A stretch of 64,000 nucleotides of DNA from the NCBI RefSeq assembly GCF_030811835.1, contig NZ_JAUSRO010000013.1, positions 1 to 64,000 of the forward strand, written 5' to 3'. This DNA comes from Variovorax ginsengisoli. Its GTDB lineage: Bacteria > Pseudomonadota > Gammaproteobacteria > Burkholderiales > Burkholderiaceae_C. A model generated the notes under the pieces. The model saw only the letters and a program-made list of their open reading frames with translations, was not told the origin of the DNA and did not search any database. Below, piece by piece: positions 1 through 9,239 of the stretch; positions within the stretch are counted from its first letter, which is position 1, and each line of letters starts with the position of its first letter. The position numbers and the translations under genes are program-made.

Positions 1-311
1 TCTTCGGGGTCGGCCAGCAGGGCAGCGGCGGCCATGGCGGCCGCGGTGTTGCGCGCGACCGGCTCCAGGATCTGGCGGCCGCTGGTCTTGGCGGCCTCGA
101 CGGTTTCCTGAACGAGGAAGCGATGGTCTTCCGAGGCGATGCAGGTGACGTTCTTGTTGAGCACGCTCAGGCGTTCGAGCGTGAGCTGCAACAGGCTCTT
201 GCCGTCGATCAGGGGGGCGAACTGCTTGGGCAAGGCCTTGCGCGACAGGGGCCACAGACGGGTGCCACTGCCGCCGCACAGGACGACGGGATGAATGGAT
301 GAGGTGGTCAT
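1..311 (-). CDS. manC: Mannose-1-phosphate guanylyltransferase, N-terminal part (cut by window edge)
   Basis: The 103 visible codons start at ATG 311-309 and read MTTSSIHPVVLCGGSGTRLW, the nucleotidyltransferase GGSGTRLWPLSRKxxPKQ signature at residues 12-28, followed by LLQLTLER and EPVARNTAAA, as in ManC/CpsB/XanB. The enzyme makes GDP-mannose from mannose-1-phosphate and GTP; many family members carry a C-terminal mannose-6-phosphate isomerase domain, which cannot be checked here because the gene runs off the left edge. It is divergent from rfbB and would supply GDP-mannose to gmd/rmd downstream. Family call is firm; the bifunctional nature is unknown. Confidence 0.93.
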   Translation of the reverse strand, partial: MTTSSIHPVVLCGGSGTRLWPLSRKALPKQFAPLIDGKSLLQLTLERLSVLNKNVTCIASEDHRFLVQETVEAAKTSGRQILEPVARNTAAAMAAAALLADPE

Positions 312-446
312 GGTGCTTGCGAGCGGTGTCGCCGGTTAATTTGGAAAAGGGAGGCCAGTCAGTGAAGCGTGCAATGCGCGGGCTTTGCTGAAAGTCCGTT
401 GTTCCAAGAATGTAGCGCGCCCTTCTGGGCAAAAGAAACAGCTTTC

Positions 447-461
447 GCTACATCTTGTAGC
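447..461. promoter_or_regulatory. Perfect palindrome GCTACA-TCT-TGTAGC, possible operator
   Basis: The sequence GCTACATCTTGTAGC is an exact 6-3-6 inverted repeat in the intergenic region between manC and rfbB. The half-site TGTAGC recurs at 411-416. The short spacer and position suggest a regulator binding site for the divergent polysaccharide genes. No regulator gene is in this locus, so the partner is unknown. Confidence 0.4.
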
Positions 462-574
462 AAGCGTAGATCAAAAAACGAGGATAAAGAAGGGGTCATA
501 TCTTCATTTCGCCAATACAGCACATCTTTGAGGGTTTGATGGAGGGGACTGCTCTCCGTAACAAAATCTCACAG

Positions 575-583
575 TGGGATAAT
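575..583 (+). promoter_or_regulatory. Possible extended -10 for rfbB
   Basis: TGGGATAAT (TG, one base, GATAAT) resembles an extended -10 element about 55 bases before the rfbB start. No good -35 hexamer lies 16-18 bases upstream, which is tolerable for an extended -10 promoter but leaves the call weak. Confidence 0.25.
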
Positions 584-637
584 GCTTGTCTCGCTGCCTG
601 GCGAATGTGTCACCACAATGAATAGCAGAATTAACCC

Positions 638-1729
638 ATGATCCTCGTCACCGGAGGCGCCGGCTTTATCGGCGCCAATTTCGTCCTCGACTGGCTGGCC
701 CAGGGCACCGCAGGCTCTGCCGAGGCGGTTGTCAACCTCGACAAACTCACCTACGCCGGCAACCTGGAGACGCTGTCCTCGCTGCAGGGCAACGCATCGC
801 ACGTCTTCGTGCAGGGCGACATCGGCGACAGCGCCCTGGTCTCGCGCCTGTTGGCCGAGCACAAGCCCCGCGCCGTGGTCAACTTCGCCGCCGAATCGCA
901 CGTGGACCGCTCCATCCACGGCCCCGAGGACTTCGTGCAGACCAACGTGCTGGGCACCTTCCGCCTGCTCGAATCCGTGCGCGGCTACTGGAACACCCTG
1001 CCGGCCGACGAGAAGGCCGCCTTTCGCTTCCTGCACGTCTCCACCGACGAGGTGTATGGCAGCCTGTCGGCCACCGACCCCGCCTTCACCGAAGACAACA
1101 AGTACGAGCCCAACAGCCCGTACTCGGCCAGCAAGGCCGCCAGCGATCACCTCGTGCGCGCCTGGCACCACACCTACGGCCTGCCGGTGGTCACCACCAA
1201 CTGCTCGAACAACTACGGCCCGTACCACTTCCCCGAGAAGCTCATCCCGCTGATGATCGTCAACGCCCTGGCCGGCAAGAACCTGCCCGTGTACGGCGAC
1301 GGCATGCAGGTGCGCGACTGGCTCTACGTCAAGGACCACTGCAGCGCCATCCGCCGCGTGCTCGCCGACGGCAAGCTCGGCGAAACCTACAACGTGGGCG
1401 GCTGGAACGAGAAGCCCAACATCGAGATCGTCAACACCGTGTGCGCGCTGCTCGACGAGCTGCGCCCCAAGGCCGACGGCAAGAGCTACCGCGAGCAGAT
1501 CAGCTACGTCACCGACCGCCCCGGCCACGACCGGCGCTACGCCATCGACGCGCGCAAGCTCGAGCGCGAGCTCGGCTGGAAGCCCGCGGAGACCTTCGAC
1601 AGCGGCATCCGCAAGACCGTCGAGTGGTACCTGGCCAACGCCCAGTGGGTGAGCAACGTGCAAAGCGGTGCGTACCGCGAATGGGTCGAGAAGCAATACG
1701 ACGCCTCGGCCGAGAAAGCCCCCGCATGA
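638..1729 (+). CDS. rfbB: dTDP-glucose 4,6-dehydratase
   Basis: The 363-residue protein is an extended SDR of normal RmlB length. It converts dTDP-D-glucose to dTDP-4-keto-6-deoxy-D-glucose, step two of dTDP-L-rhamnose synthesis. Visible are the NAD-binding GGAGFIG at residues 6-12, the catalytic S-T-D-E segment (T136, D137, E138), YSASK (Y162, K166) and NNYGPYHFPEKLIP. It is the first gene of rfbBDAC and its stop overlaps the rfbD start by four bases (ATGA). Confidence 0.98.
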   Translation: MILVTGGAGFIGANFVLDWLAQGTAGSAEAVVNLDKLTYAGNLETLSSLQGNASHVFVQGDIGDSALVSRLLAEHKPRAVVNFAAESHVDRSIHGPEDFVQTNVLGTFRLLESVRGYWNTLPADEKAAFRFLHVSTDEVYGSLSATDPAFTEDNKYEPNSPYSASKAASDHLVRAWHHTYGLPVVTTNCSNNYGPYHFPEKLIPLMIVNALAGKNLPVYGDGMQVRDWLYVKDHCSAIRRVLADGKLGETYNVGGWNEKPNIEIVNTVCALLDELRPKADGKSYREQISYVTDRPGHDRRYAIDARKLERELGWKPAETFDSGIRKTVEWYLANAQWVSNVQSGAYREWVEKQYDASAEKAPA

Positions 1730-2616
1730 AACTCCTCCTGCTTGGCAAGGGCGGGCAGGTGGGTTGGGAATTGCAACGCAGCCTCGCCCCGCTGGGTGAG
1801 CTGGTTGCGCTCGACTTCGACAGCACCGACTACGCCGCCGACTTCAGCCGCCCCGAGCAACTGGCCAACACCGTCCTGAAGATCCGCCCGGACGTCATCG
1901 TCAATGCCGCGGCCCACACCGCCGTGGACAAGGCCGAGAGCGAAGTGGAGTTCGCGCGCAAGCTCAACGCCACCTCGCCCGGCGTCGTCGCCCAGGCCGC
2001 CCAGCAGATCGGCGCGCTCATGGTGCATTACTCCACCGACTACGTCTTCGACGGCAGCGGCAGCACGCCCTGGCGTGAAGACGACGCCACCGGCCCGCTG
2101 AGCGTGTACGGCGCCACCAAGCTCGAAGGCGAGCAGCTGGTCGCCCAGCACTGCGCCCGGCACCTGATCCTGCGCACCAGCTGGGTCTATGCCGCACGCG
2201 GGGGCAACTTCGCCAAGACCATGCTGCGCCTGGCCAAGGAGCGCGAGCGCCTGACCGTCATCGACGACCAGTTCGGCGCGCCCACCGGCGCCGAACTGCT
2301 GGCCGACGTCACCGCCCACGCCATTCGCGCCACCCTGGCCGACCCGGCCAAGGCCGGCCTGTACCACCTGGTCGCCGGTGGCGAGACCACCTGGCACGGC
2401 TATGCCCGCTTCGTGCTCGAACAGGCGAAGGCCGCTGGCGTCGAACTGAAGGCCGGCCCCGAAGCCGTCGACCCCGTGCCCACCAGCGCCTTCCCCACGC
2501 CGGCGAAACGCCCGCAGAACTCGCGCCTGAACACCCAGAAGCTGCAAGACACCTTCGGCCTCACGCTGCCGCACTGGCAGGCCGGCGTCGCCCGCATGCT
2601 GCGCGAAACCCTCTGA
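1726..2616 (+). CDS. rfbD: dTDP-4-dehydrorhamnose reductase
   Basis: This 296-residue protein starts at ATG 1726 inside the rfbB stop, giving the N-terminus MKLLLLGKGGQVGWEL with the GxxGQVG nucleotide-binding loop. YSTDYVFDG and YGATKLEGE supply the catalytic Tyr and Lys of RmlD. It reduces dTDP-4-keto-L-rhamnose to dTDP-L-rhamnose with NAD(P)H, the last step of the pathway. The frame stays open upstream of 1726, but that part is out-of-frame rfbB sequence, so the overlapping ATG is preferred. Confidence 0.97.
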   Translation: MKLLLLGKGGQVGWELQRSLAPLGELVALDFDSTDYAADFSRPEQLANTVLKIRPDVIVNAAAHTAVDKAESEVEFARKLNATSPGVVAQAAQQIGALMVHYSTDYVFDGSGSTPWREDDATGPLSVYGATKLEGEQLVAQHCARHLILRTSWVYAARGGNFAKTMLRLAKERERLTVIDDQFGAPTGAELLADVTAHAIRATLADPAKAGLYHLVAGGETTWHGYARFVLEQAKAAGVELKAGPEAVDPVPTSAFPTPAKRPQNSRLNTQKLQDTFGLTLPHWQAGVARMLRETL

Positions 2617-2642
2617 ATTCCAAACTTCAAACCGAACCCGTC

Positions 2643-3530
2643 ATGACCCAACGCAAAGGCATCATCCTCGCCGGCGGCTCCGGCACGCGGCTGCACCCGG
2701 CCACCCTGGCCCTGAGCAAGCAGCTGCTGCCCGTGTACGACAAGCCGATGATCTACTACCCCCTGAGCACCCTCATGCTCGGCGGCATCCGCGACATCCT
2801 GATCATCAGCACCCCGCAGGACACTCCGCGCTTCCAGCAGCTCCTGGGCGACGGCAGCCAGTGGGGCATCAACTTGCAATACGCCGTGCAGCCGAGCCCC
2901 GACGGCCTGGCGCAGGCCTTCCTGATCGGTGAAGACTTCCTGGCCGGCGCCCCCAGCGCGCTGGTGCTGGGCGACAACATCTTCTACGGCCACGACTTCC
3001 AGACCCTGCTGGGCGACGCCGACGCCAAGACCAGCGGCGCCACCGTCTTCGCGTACCACGTGAACGACCCCGAGCGCTACGGCGTGGTCGCCTTCGACGC
3101 CCAGGGCAAGGCCAGCAGCATTGAAGAAAAGCCCGTCCAGCCCAAGAGCAGCTACGCCGTCACCGGCCTGTACTTCTACGACAACCAGGTCGTGGACATC
3201 GCCAAGGCCGTCAAGCCCAGCCCGCGCGGCGAGCTGGAGATCACGGCAGTCAACCAGGCCTACCTGGACCAGGGCCAGCTCAACGTGCAGATCATGCAGC
3301 GCGGCTACGCCTGGCTGGACACCGGCACGCACGACAGCCTGCTCGAAGCCGGGCAGTTCATCGCCACGCTGGAGCACCGCCAGGGCCTGAAGATCGCCTG
3401 CCCCGAAGAGATCGCCTGGCGCGCGGGCTTCATCGACAGCGCCCAGCTGCAGAAGCTGGCCGCACCGCTGCAGAAGAACGGCTACGGCAAGTACCTGAAC
3501 CACCTGCTGGCCGAAGGAGTGCACAAGTGA
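2643..3530 (+). CDS. rfbA: Glucose-1-phosphate thymidylyltransferase
   Basis: The 295-residue RmlA couples glucose-1-phosphate to dTTP to form dTDP-glucose. The nucleotidyltransferase motif GGSGTRLHP sits at residues 11-19, followed by SKQLLPVYDKPMIYYP and the metal-binding LGDNIFYG around D111. Length and motifs match the family throughout. It lies 26 bases after rfbD and overlaps rfbC by four bases (GTGA). Confidence 0.98.
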   Translation: MTQRKGIILAGGSGTRLHPATLALSKQLLPVYDKPMIYYPLSTLMLGGIRDILIISTPQDTPRFQQLLGDGSQWGINLQYAVQPSPDGLAQAFLIGEDFLAGAPSALVLGDNIFYGHDFQTLLGDADAKTSGATVFAYHVNDPERYGVVAFDAQGKASSIEEKPVQPKSSYAVTGLYFYDNQVVDIAKAVKPSPRGELEITAVNQAYLDQGQLNVQIMQRGYAWLDTGTHDSLLEAGQFIATLEHRQGLKIACPEEIAWRAGFIDSAQLQKLAAPLQKNGYGKYLNHLLAEGVHK

Positions 3531-4075
3531 AGGCCACCCCCACGGCGATCCCCGAGGTGATCGTGATCGAGCCGAAGGTGTTCGGTGACGCGCGCGGCTT
3601 CTTCTTCGAGAGCTTCAACGGCAAGGCCTTCGACGATGCGGTGGGCCGGCATGTGGAGTTCGTGCAGGACAACCACAGCCGCAGCGGCAAGGGCGTGCTG
3701 CGCGGGCTGCACTACCAGATCCAGCAGCCGCAGGGCAAGCTGGTGCGGGTGACGCGCGGCGCGGTGTTCGACGTGGCGGTGGATATCCGCAAATCGTCGC
3801 CGACCTTCGGCAAGTGGGTGGGCGTGGAGCTCAATGAAGACAACCACAAGCAACTGTGGGTGCCGCCGGGCTTCGCGCACGGCTTCGTGGTGCTCAGCGA
3901 GACGGCGGACTTCCTGTACAAGACGACCGATTACTACGCGCCGCAGTATGAGCGGTCGATTCTTTGGGACGACGCGGATATTGGGATTGCGTGGCCGGAG
4001 ATTGGGATGGCGCCGAAGTTGTCCTATAAGGATGAATCCGGTAGGGGTTTCGTCGACGCCGAACTCTTCGATTAA
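3527..4075 (+). CDS. rfbC: dTDP-4-dehydrorhamnose 3,5-epimerase
   Basis: This 182-residue cupin epimerises C3 and C5 of dTDP-4-keto-6-deoxyglucose. The start is GTG 3527, overlapping the rfbA stop. RGFFFESFN, the catalytic-base motif LRGLHYQ (H62), VFDVAVDIRKSSPTFG and PPGFAHGF identify RmlC. It ends the rfbBDAC operon; base composition becomes visibly more A/T-rich immediately downstream. Confidence 0.98.
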   Translation: MKATPTAIPEVIVIEPKVFGDARGFFFESFNGKAFDDAVGRHVEFVQDNHSRSGKGVLRGLHYQIQQPQGKLVRVTRGAVFDVAVDIRKSSPTFGKWVGVELNEDNHKQLWVPPGFAHGFVVLSETADFLYKTTDYYAPQYERSILWDDADIGIAWPEIGMAPKLSYKDESGRGFVDAELFD

Positions 4076-4415
4076 TCGATATCTTGGTGCCGAATTGGTT
4101 GTGTCGCTCGTTCAGCTCGAATAAAAAAATCCGACAGATCGAATTAGATTCAATAGCTATCGGCATAAGCCATTTTCCCAGATCGCCTGCTCTCGGGATT
4201 TGTGTTCACCTCAGGCCTTTTGGTTTTGCGGACGATCCATTCTTTCCAACTGTTGACACGAGACAGGCGGCGCCGCACACCGTTGTCGGATAGAGTTGAC
4301 AACTTGTGTCGGTTTTTTGAGGAATTAACAGCCTCACCTAATTCCGAAGGTACAGTCGAGCGCGAACGCATTGATATGCCGGTGTGTGCTCCATGTCCGA
4401 ACAAATTCAATTGAA
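4076..4415. other. A/T-rich gene-free stretch after rfbBDAC
   Basis: About 340 bases without a supportable gene separate rfbC from the FkbM-GT fusion. Short open frames exist but have no recognisable protein content. Two TTGACA hexamers (4253-4258 and 4296-4301) match a -35 consensus, yet neither has a convincing -10 at the right distance. The stretch marks the left edge of the compositionally distinct part of the locus. Confidence 0.5.
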
Positions 4416-7400
4416 ATGAAATTTATCTCCTACTCGCAGAATTTCGAAGACGTGATGCTCTGGCGGGCGCTTGGCCGTCATGTCCAAAATGGCTTCTTCA
4501 TCGATGTCGGCGCGTGGTCGCCCGATATTGATTCTGTGACCAGAGCATTTAGTGAGCGAGGCTGGAGCGGCATCAACATCGAGCCGAATCCGCATTTTCA
4601 TTCGCAACTGATGAAAAGGCGTAAAGCAGAGATCAATCTCTGCGTTGCTGTGGGCGACCGGACGGGCACCACAACCATCAACATTATCGAGGAAACGGGC
4701 CTATCCACGGTCGACGATACGATCGCCAAAGCCCATCAGGCATCCGGGTGGACGGCGCTGACCGCAGAAGTCCCGATTACTACGCTGGACGCCATTTGGA
4801 AGCAACATGTCCCTGAATCGCAGTCGGTGCATTTCCTGAAGATTGACGTCGAGGGATTTGAAAAAGCGGTCATTGCCGGGAACGACTGGAATTCGAACCG
4901 GCCTTGGGTCGTTGTTGTCGAGGCGACGCAGCCGCTTTCGCAAATCGAAAGCCATCAAGACTGGGAGCCCCTGCTGCTCGCGGCGGGCTACTTACACTGT
5001 TATTCGGATGGACTGAATCGCTATTATGTGGCGCATGAACATTCGGAGCTTAGCGAGTTCTTCAGGTTTCCTCCCAACGTATTCGACGACTTCATCTCGG
5101 CGGAAACTGTCCTTCAAACTACGCGTGCCGATGCCGGAGCGCATGCACAGCAAGAACTTGCGAACGTGCAGGTGGAATTGGCTCGCTTCCGCGCCGAGAG
5201 CGAAGACGCCCGAATAAAGCAAGCCAATGCCGAAAAGCAAGAAAGAGACGTTCGGCGGCGTGCCGGGATCGAAGCGGCGGCGCTGCGCGCGTCCCTTTTG
5301 GCGCACGAGGTTCAACTAAAGGAAGCGAATCAACAGACAGCCCTGGCGATCCAGGCTCGCCTTGCCATTGAAAACGCCACTTGGTGGCGCGCTACCGGCC
5401 CGTTACGCAGCCTAGCCACCAAAACACCGATGTCGATGCAACGCCAGATCCGCAGGGCCATGAAAGCGGCTTGGTGGACATTGACGCCCTGGAAGATGCC
5501 GCAACGATTGCGTTTCATTCGAAATAGAAGCAGTTCTGCGCATAGCAATGCACCGGTTTCGCACAAAATTCTCCAATCTAGGAGTGAAACGGAATCGCCA
5601 GGTTTGCCCGTGTCTGGGCAATATGAAAGCTGGATTGCAACCACCGAATCCCGCTCGGCTGTGGTTGCAGTAAACGAGCCGGCGTCGATGGTTAGTTTTC
5701 TAATTTTTGGAGTCGACTCTCACTCCAATTTTTTGAAAACGATGGAATCGATTCGTGCCCAATCCATCGGCAAGTGGGAAGCCATTGTCTGCCAAGTTGA
5801 GGCAGTACCTGAGCTTCGGGTGAATATCGAGAGATCCATTTTGGATGATTTTCGTTTTTCGATTTCGAAGTTGATTTTCGGAGCAAAGAGCGAATGTTTG
5901 CGCGAGGCGCTCCAGAATGCCGGTGGTGAATACATCGCAATTCTGGATTCCGGAGATTTATTGGCGCCGCACGCGCTGAATGAAATTTATTCTTCGTTTA
6001 AAAAGTCGAGCAATGTCGACATTCTTTACAGCGACGAAGACGAGCAAACGTCGGCGAATGCCCGGGCATTGCCTTATTTCAAGCCCGGGTGGTCGCCTGA
6101 TACCCTGTATGCATTCAATTATTTTGGACGGCTGACTCTTCTGCGTCGCTCTATCGTGCTCGATGCCGATCTGCCAAGTCTGGCTGGTGACGCCGCGCTG
6201 GAATGGGAACTCAACCTGCGAATCAGTGACCGAGCACAGTCGATTCAACGGTTACCCAAGGTCCTGTGCCATCGTAAGGTCGGCGGGGTACGCGAGCGGC
6301 CTGCGCCTCAAACGCCAGCGGCCGCCGATAGCGAAAGAGTAATTGAGCGCTATTGGAAAAGCCACGGTTTCGAGGCAATTGCCACCACACAACAAAATGG
6401 AACGCAAAGGGTTGACTGGCCTTTCGACAAGGCTCCCCTGGTATCAATCGTAATTCCGACCAAGGACAAGGTCGATCTTTTGCGTATGTGCTTGAACGGT
6501 GTATTGCACGGGACTGACTACGTCAATAAAGAAGTTGTCATTGTGGATACCGGTTCTACGGAAGATGCAACGCGCGCATATTACGAAGAGCTGTCGGGTG
6601 AAGCCTCGGTAAAAATCGTTAATTTCGAGAAGAAGTTCAATTATTCCGCTGCTTGCAATTACGGTGCTTCATACGCGCGCGGCGAGATATTCCTTTTTCT
6701 TAACAATGACATCGAGATAATTTCCAGCGACTGGCTGGATGAAATGGTCAGGTTCGCAGTTCGCCCCGGCGTCGGAGTCGTCGGCACCAAACTTGTTTAT
6801 CCTTCCCGGGAGTTGCAGCACGCAGGCGTTGGCGTGGGAATCCATCTTTGCGCGCTGATGTATCGCAGCGCAGCCGAAAGGGAATGGGGTATTTTTGGTT
6901 CGACGGAGTATCCGCGCAATTGGCTGGCGATCATGGGTGCGTGCCAGATGGTGCGCCGCGACGCATTCGAGCAGGTTGGCGGGTTCGACGATTCTTATTT
7001 GGTCGCAATGAGCGACGTTGCGCTGTGCTTGAGGATTTGGCGCGCTGGTTACCGAGTCGCCTATGCTCCGAATGCTTGCTTGGTGCATCACGAAGGCGCA
7101 ACGCGGGGCAATTCGAATCCGCCCGAGGACATACAGCGTATCGCGGATGACATTCGCGACTTGGGAATCGACGAGGATCATTACCTCCACCCCGAAATGG
7201 ATGGCACTTTTGCCATTCCGACCCTGCGTACCACGGGTTCGCGGGATGTCCGCGAGGAATTGGCCATGCAGATCGCCGCCTATGGCTCATTCCGGGGGGC
7301 CGCGGAATCCCTCGATCTGACAGATGACGGCGACTGTTTGGACGCTGCTGGATTACCCAGAACGTCAGTCGTCTGGCTACCGCAGGAACATCACAAGATC

Positions 7401-9236
7401 GTGGATAAATGGTCGGCAGCGCGCTGGTGCATCGACCTGCTGCGCAGGCGTGCGGATTTGCGCGTGCGTTTTCCAAAGGCGATTTCCGACGGTGCAAGTG
7501 GTGCTTTCCCCAAATGGCTTTGTGCCGAGGGGCCTCGCTTGTTTGGTCTGCCTTGCCGGGCTGTCGATGCGATACGCGAGCTTTTCTTGGAAGATATCGG
7601 TGCCGCTGCACGCCAATTGTTCCTTTTTCGGGCCGACGTCAGGGCTGTGACACCGCATGGTTTGACCCCACCGGGGTCGCGTGAATTGTTTCGTTGGTTC
7701 ATGCAGCATGGGAGAGAACAATCATCGCTCCGGCTTGAAGAAATCTGGTGGCTATTCTGGAGCGCGCGAGAAAACCCGTCCAGAGAATTGGTTAATGCGT
7801 ATTTGTTCACCCCGACGTGGCAAAAAAATTATCCGGATGCATTGACGATTTTCGGCCGTGGCGCTTTCACCGCGTGGTTCTCGGCCATGTACCGTGTTTC
7901 GGGTGAGTGGGTTGACCCGTCGAGGCTGCCGATCACACTGACGCCCGCGCAGCAGATTCGACAGGCTTACCAGTCAAGGGAGTATTGGCAGTCCTGCAAT
8001 CCCGCTGCCCTCCATTCGGAACAAGGCGCGAGGAGCCTTCTTGGTTGGCTGCGTACCGATGGGGGCATGCAAGGCCCCGACATTCGAGCTTGGTGCGAGG
8101 CGCTCGACGAGTCGACGACCATCGCCGGTCTGATGGCCCCCGGCGTGAACGTGATCGGGCATTTCTGCTACCCCTCGGGCCTGCGTGTTTCGGCAGAGGC
8201 GTTGGTCGACGGTCTTCAGCGCGTGGGCATCGAAACCTCCTTGCGGGACGTTCGAACGGACCAGAGGGATGATCCGCATCACGCGTCGTTCAACGGTCCC
8301 GAGATTTTCGACACGACGATCATCCATACCCAGCCGGAGCCGTTCTTCAGCGAGGCATACACCCGATCTGACGTCAGCGAGCGCCAGCCGCGTACTTACC
8401 GCATTGCTTACTGGTACTGGGAGTTCGATTCCATTCCTGATTTTTGGCTGGCGCATGCAGCCACCATTGACGAGGTATGGACTGCCACTGAATTCATCGC
8501 CAAGGGCCTGCGAGAGCGGCTTTCTATTCCCGTGAAGACGCTGTTCCCGGGTGTCAAGCTGGGCCAATACAAACCGAGGAAACGGGAATATTTCGGCCTG
8601 AAAAACGGGCAATTCACTTTCCTGTTTACGTTCCACATGATGAGCATCATGGAACGCAAGAATCCGTTGGGCCTGATCCGTGCGTTCAAGTCGGTGTTTT
8701 CGCCGGCGGACGATGTACGGCTGGTGTTGAAGACATCGTTTGGCGAGCGGCATCCTGCGCAACTGGCTGAGCTCCGCGAGGCTGCCCACGGCAGCAACAT
8801 CACGATCATCGACAAGGTGTTCAGTCCTGATGAGGTTTTGTCGCTGATGGACGCGGCGGATGCCTATGTTTCGCTACATCGCAGCGAGGGCTTGGGCCTG
8901 ACGATGGCCGAGGCGATGTTGATGGGCAAACCGGTGATTGCAACCAACTTCTCAGGCAACGTCGACTTCATGGATAGCGACAACAGCTTACTGGTGCCGT
9001 ACAAGCTCGTGAAGCTCGGCAAACCGATTCCGCCTTACGAGGCCAGCTTGGAATGGGCGGAGCCTTCAGTGGAAGAGGCCGCTAGGCTAATGCGTCAAGT
9101 TTTCGAGAACCAAGCATGGGCGCGAGAAATCGGTGCCCGTGCAAAGATCAGCGCTGAAGCCAATCTCTCACTGGAAGCGGCGGGCCGGCGCGTTGCGGCG
9201 CGCCTCAAGGAAATAGGGACGTTGCGACGCCCGTAA
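4416..9236 (+). CDS. FkbM methyltransferase-GT2-GT2-GT4 fusion protein (1606 aa)
   Basis: The start at ATG 4416 gives MKFISYSQNFEDVMLWRAL, the usual N-terminus of FkbM methyltransferases; an in-frame upstream extension of 15 codons lacks that character. Domains: FkbM methyltransferase, residues 1-225 (SAM site FIDVGAW with D30; LKIDVEGFE, D144); coiled coil 242-318; a divergent GT2 domain about 425-660 (ILDSGDLLAP, YSDEDE); a canonical GT2 domain 673-910 (SIVIPT, NNDIEI near 762, LQHAGV); an unassigned helical region 925-1240; and a GT4 domain 1243-1606 (PGVKLGQYKP, EGLGLTMAEAMLMGKP near 1490). It probably adds several sugars and possibly a methyl group to the polysaccharide. Sugar specificity cannot be told. 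More A/T-rich than rfbBDAC, suggesting transfer. Confidence 0.88.
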   Translation: MKFISYSQNFEDVMLWRALGRHVQNGFFIDVGAWSPDIDSVTRAFSERGWSGINIEPNPHFHSQLMKRRKAEINLCVAVGDRTGTTTINIIEETGLSTVDDTIAKAHQASGWTALTAEVPITTLDAIWKQHVPESQSVHFLKIDVEGFEKAVIAGNDWNSNRPWVVVVEATQPLSQIESHQDWEPLLLAAGYLHCYSDGLNRYYVAHEHSELSEFFRFPPNVFDDFISAETVLQTTRADAGAHAQQELANVQVELARFRAESEDARIKQANAEKQERDVRRRAGIEAAALRASLLAHEVQLKEANQQTALAIQARLAIENATWWRATGPLRSLATKTPMSMQRQIRRAMKAAWWTLTPWKMPQRLRFIRNRSSSAHSNAPVSHKILQSRSETESPGLPVSGQYESWIATTESRSAVVAVNEPASMVSFLIFGVDSHSNFLKTMESIRAQSIGKWEAIVCQVEAVPELRVNIERSILDDFRFSISKLIFGAKSECLREALQNAGGEYIAILDSGDLLAPHALNEIYSSFKKSSNVDILYSDEDEQTSANARALPYFKPGWSPDTLYAFNYFGRLTLLRRSIVLDADLPSLAGDAALEWELNLRISDRAQSIQRLPKVLCHRKVGGVRERPAPQTPAAADSERVIERYWKSHGFEAIATTQQNGTQRVDWPFDKAPLVSIVIPTKDKVDLLRMCLNGVLHGTDYVNKEVVIVDTGSTEDATRAYYEELSGEASVKIVNFEKKFNYSAACNYGASYARGEIFLFLNNDIEIISSDWLDEMVRFAVRPGVGVVGTKLVYPSRELQHAGVGVGIHLCALMYRSAAEREWGIFGSTEYPRNWLAIMGACQMVRRDAFEQVGGFDDSYLVAMSDVALCLRIWRAGYRVAYAPNACLVHHEGATRGNSNPPEDIQRIADDIRDLGIDEDHYLHPEMDGTFAIPTLRTTGSRDVREELAMQIAAYGSFRGAAESLDLTDDGDCLDAAGLPRTSVVWLPQEHHKIVDKWSAARWCIDLLRRRADLRVRFPKAISDGASGAFPKWLCAEGPRLFGLPCRAVDAIRELFLEDIGAAARQLFLFRADVRAVTPHGLTPPGSRELFRWFMQHGREQSSLRLEEIWWLFWSARENPSRELVNAYLFTPTWQKNYPDALTIFGRGAFTAWFSAMYRVSGEWVDPSRLPITLTPAQQIRQAYQSREYWQSCNPAALHSEQGARSLLGWLRTDGGMQGPDIRAWCEALDESTTIAGLMAPGVNVIGHFCYPSGLRVSAEALVDGLQRVGIETSLRDVRTDQRDDPHHASFNGPEIFDTTIIHTQPEPFFSEAYTRSDVSERQPRTYRIAYWYWEFDSIPDFWLAHAATIDEVWTATEFIAKGLRERLSIPVKTLFPGVKLGQYKPRKREYFGLKNGQFTFLFTFHMMSIMERKNPLGLIRAFKSVFSPADDVRLVLKTSFGERHPAQLAELREAAHGSNITIIDKVFSPDEVLSLMDAADAYVSLHRSEGLGLTMAEAMLMGKPVIATNFSGNVDFMDSDNSLLVPYKLVKLGKPIPPYEASLEWAEPSVEEAARLMRQVFENQAWAREIGARAKISAEANLSLEAAGRRVAARLKEIGTLRRP

Positions 9237-9239
9237 AGG

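Larger units (their letters stand above)
312..637. other. Divergent intergenic region manC/rfbB
   Basis: This 326-base stretch separates manC (minus) from rfbB (plus) and is more A/T-rich than the genes on either side. It must hold both promoters. The recognisable elements are the 15-bp palindrome at 447-461, a further TGTAGC half-site at 411-416 and a possible extended -10 at 575-583. I see no coding potential in it. Confidence 0.6.

Noticed and set aside
569..1696. Minus-strand open frame overlapping rfbB and reaching into the manC/rfbB gap
   Set aside because: Val/Gly/Ala-rich shadow of rfbB with no domain; accepting it would conflict with the certain rfbB gene.
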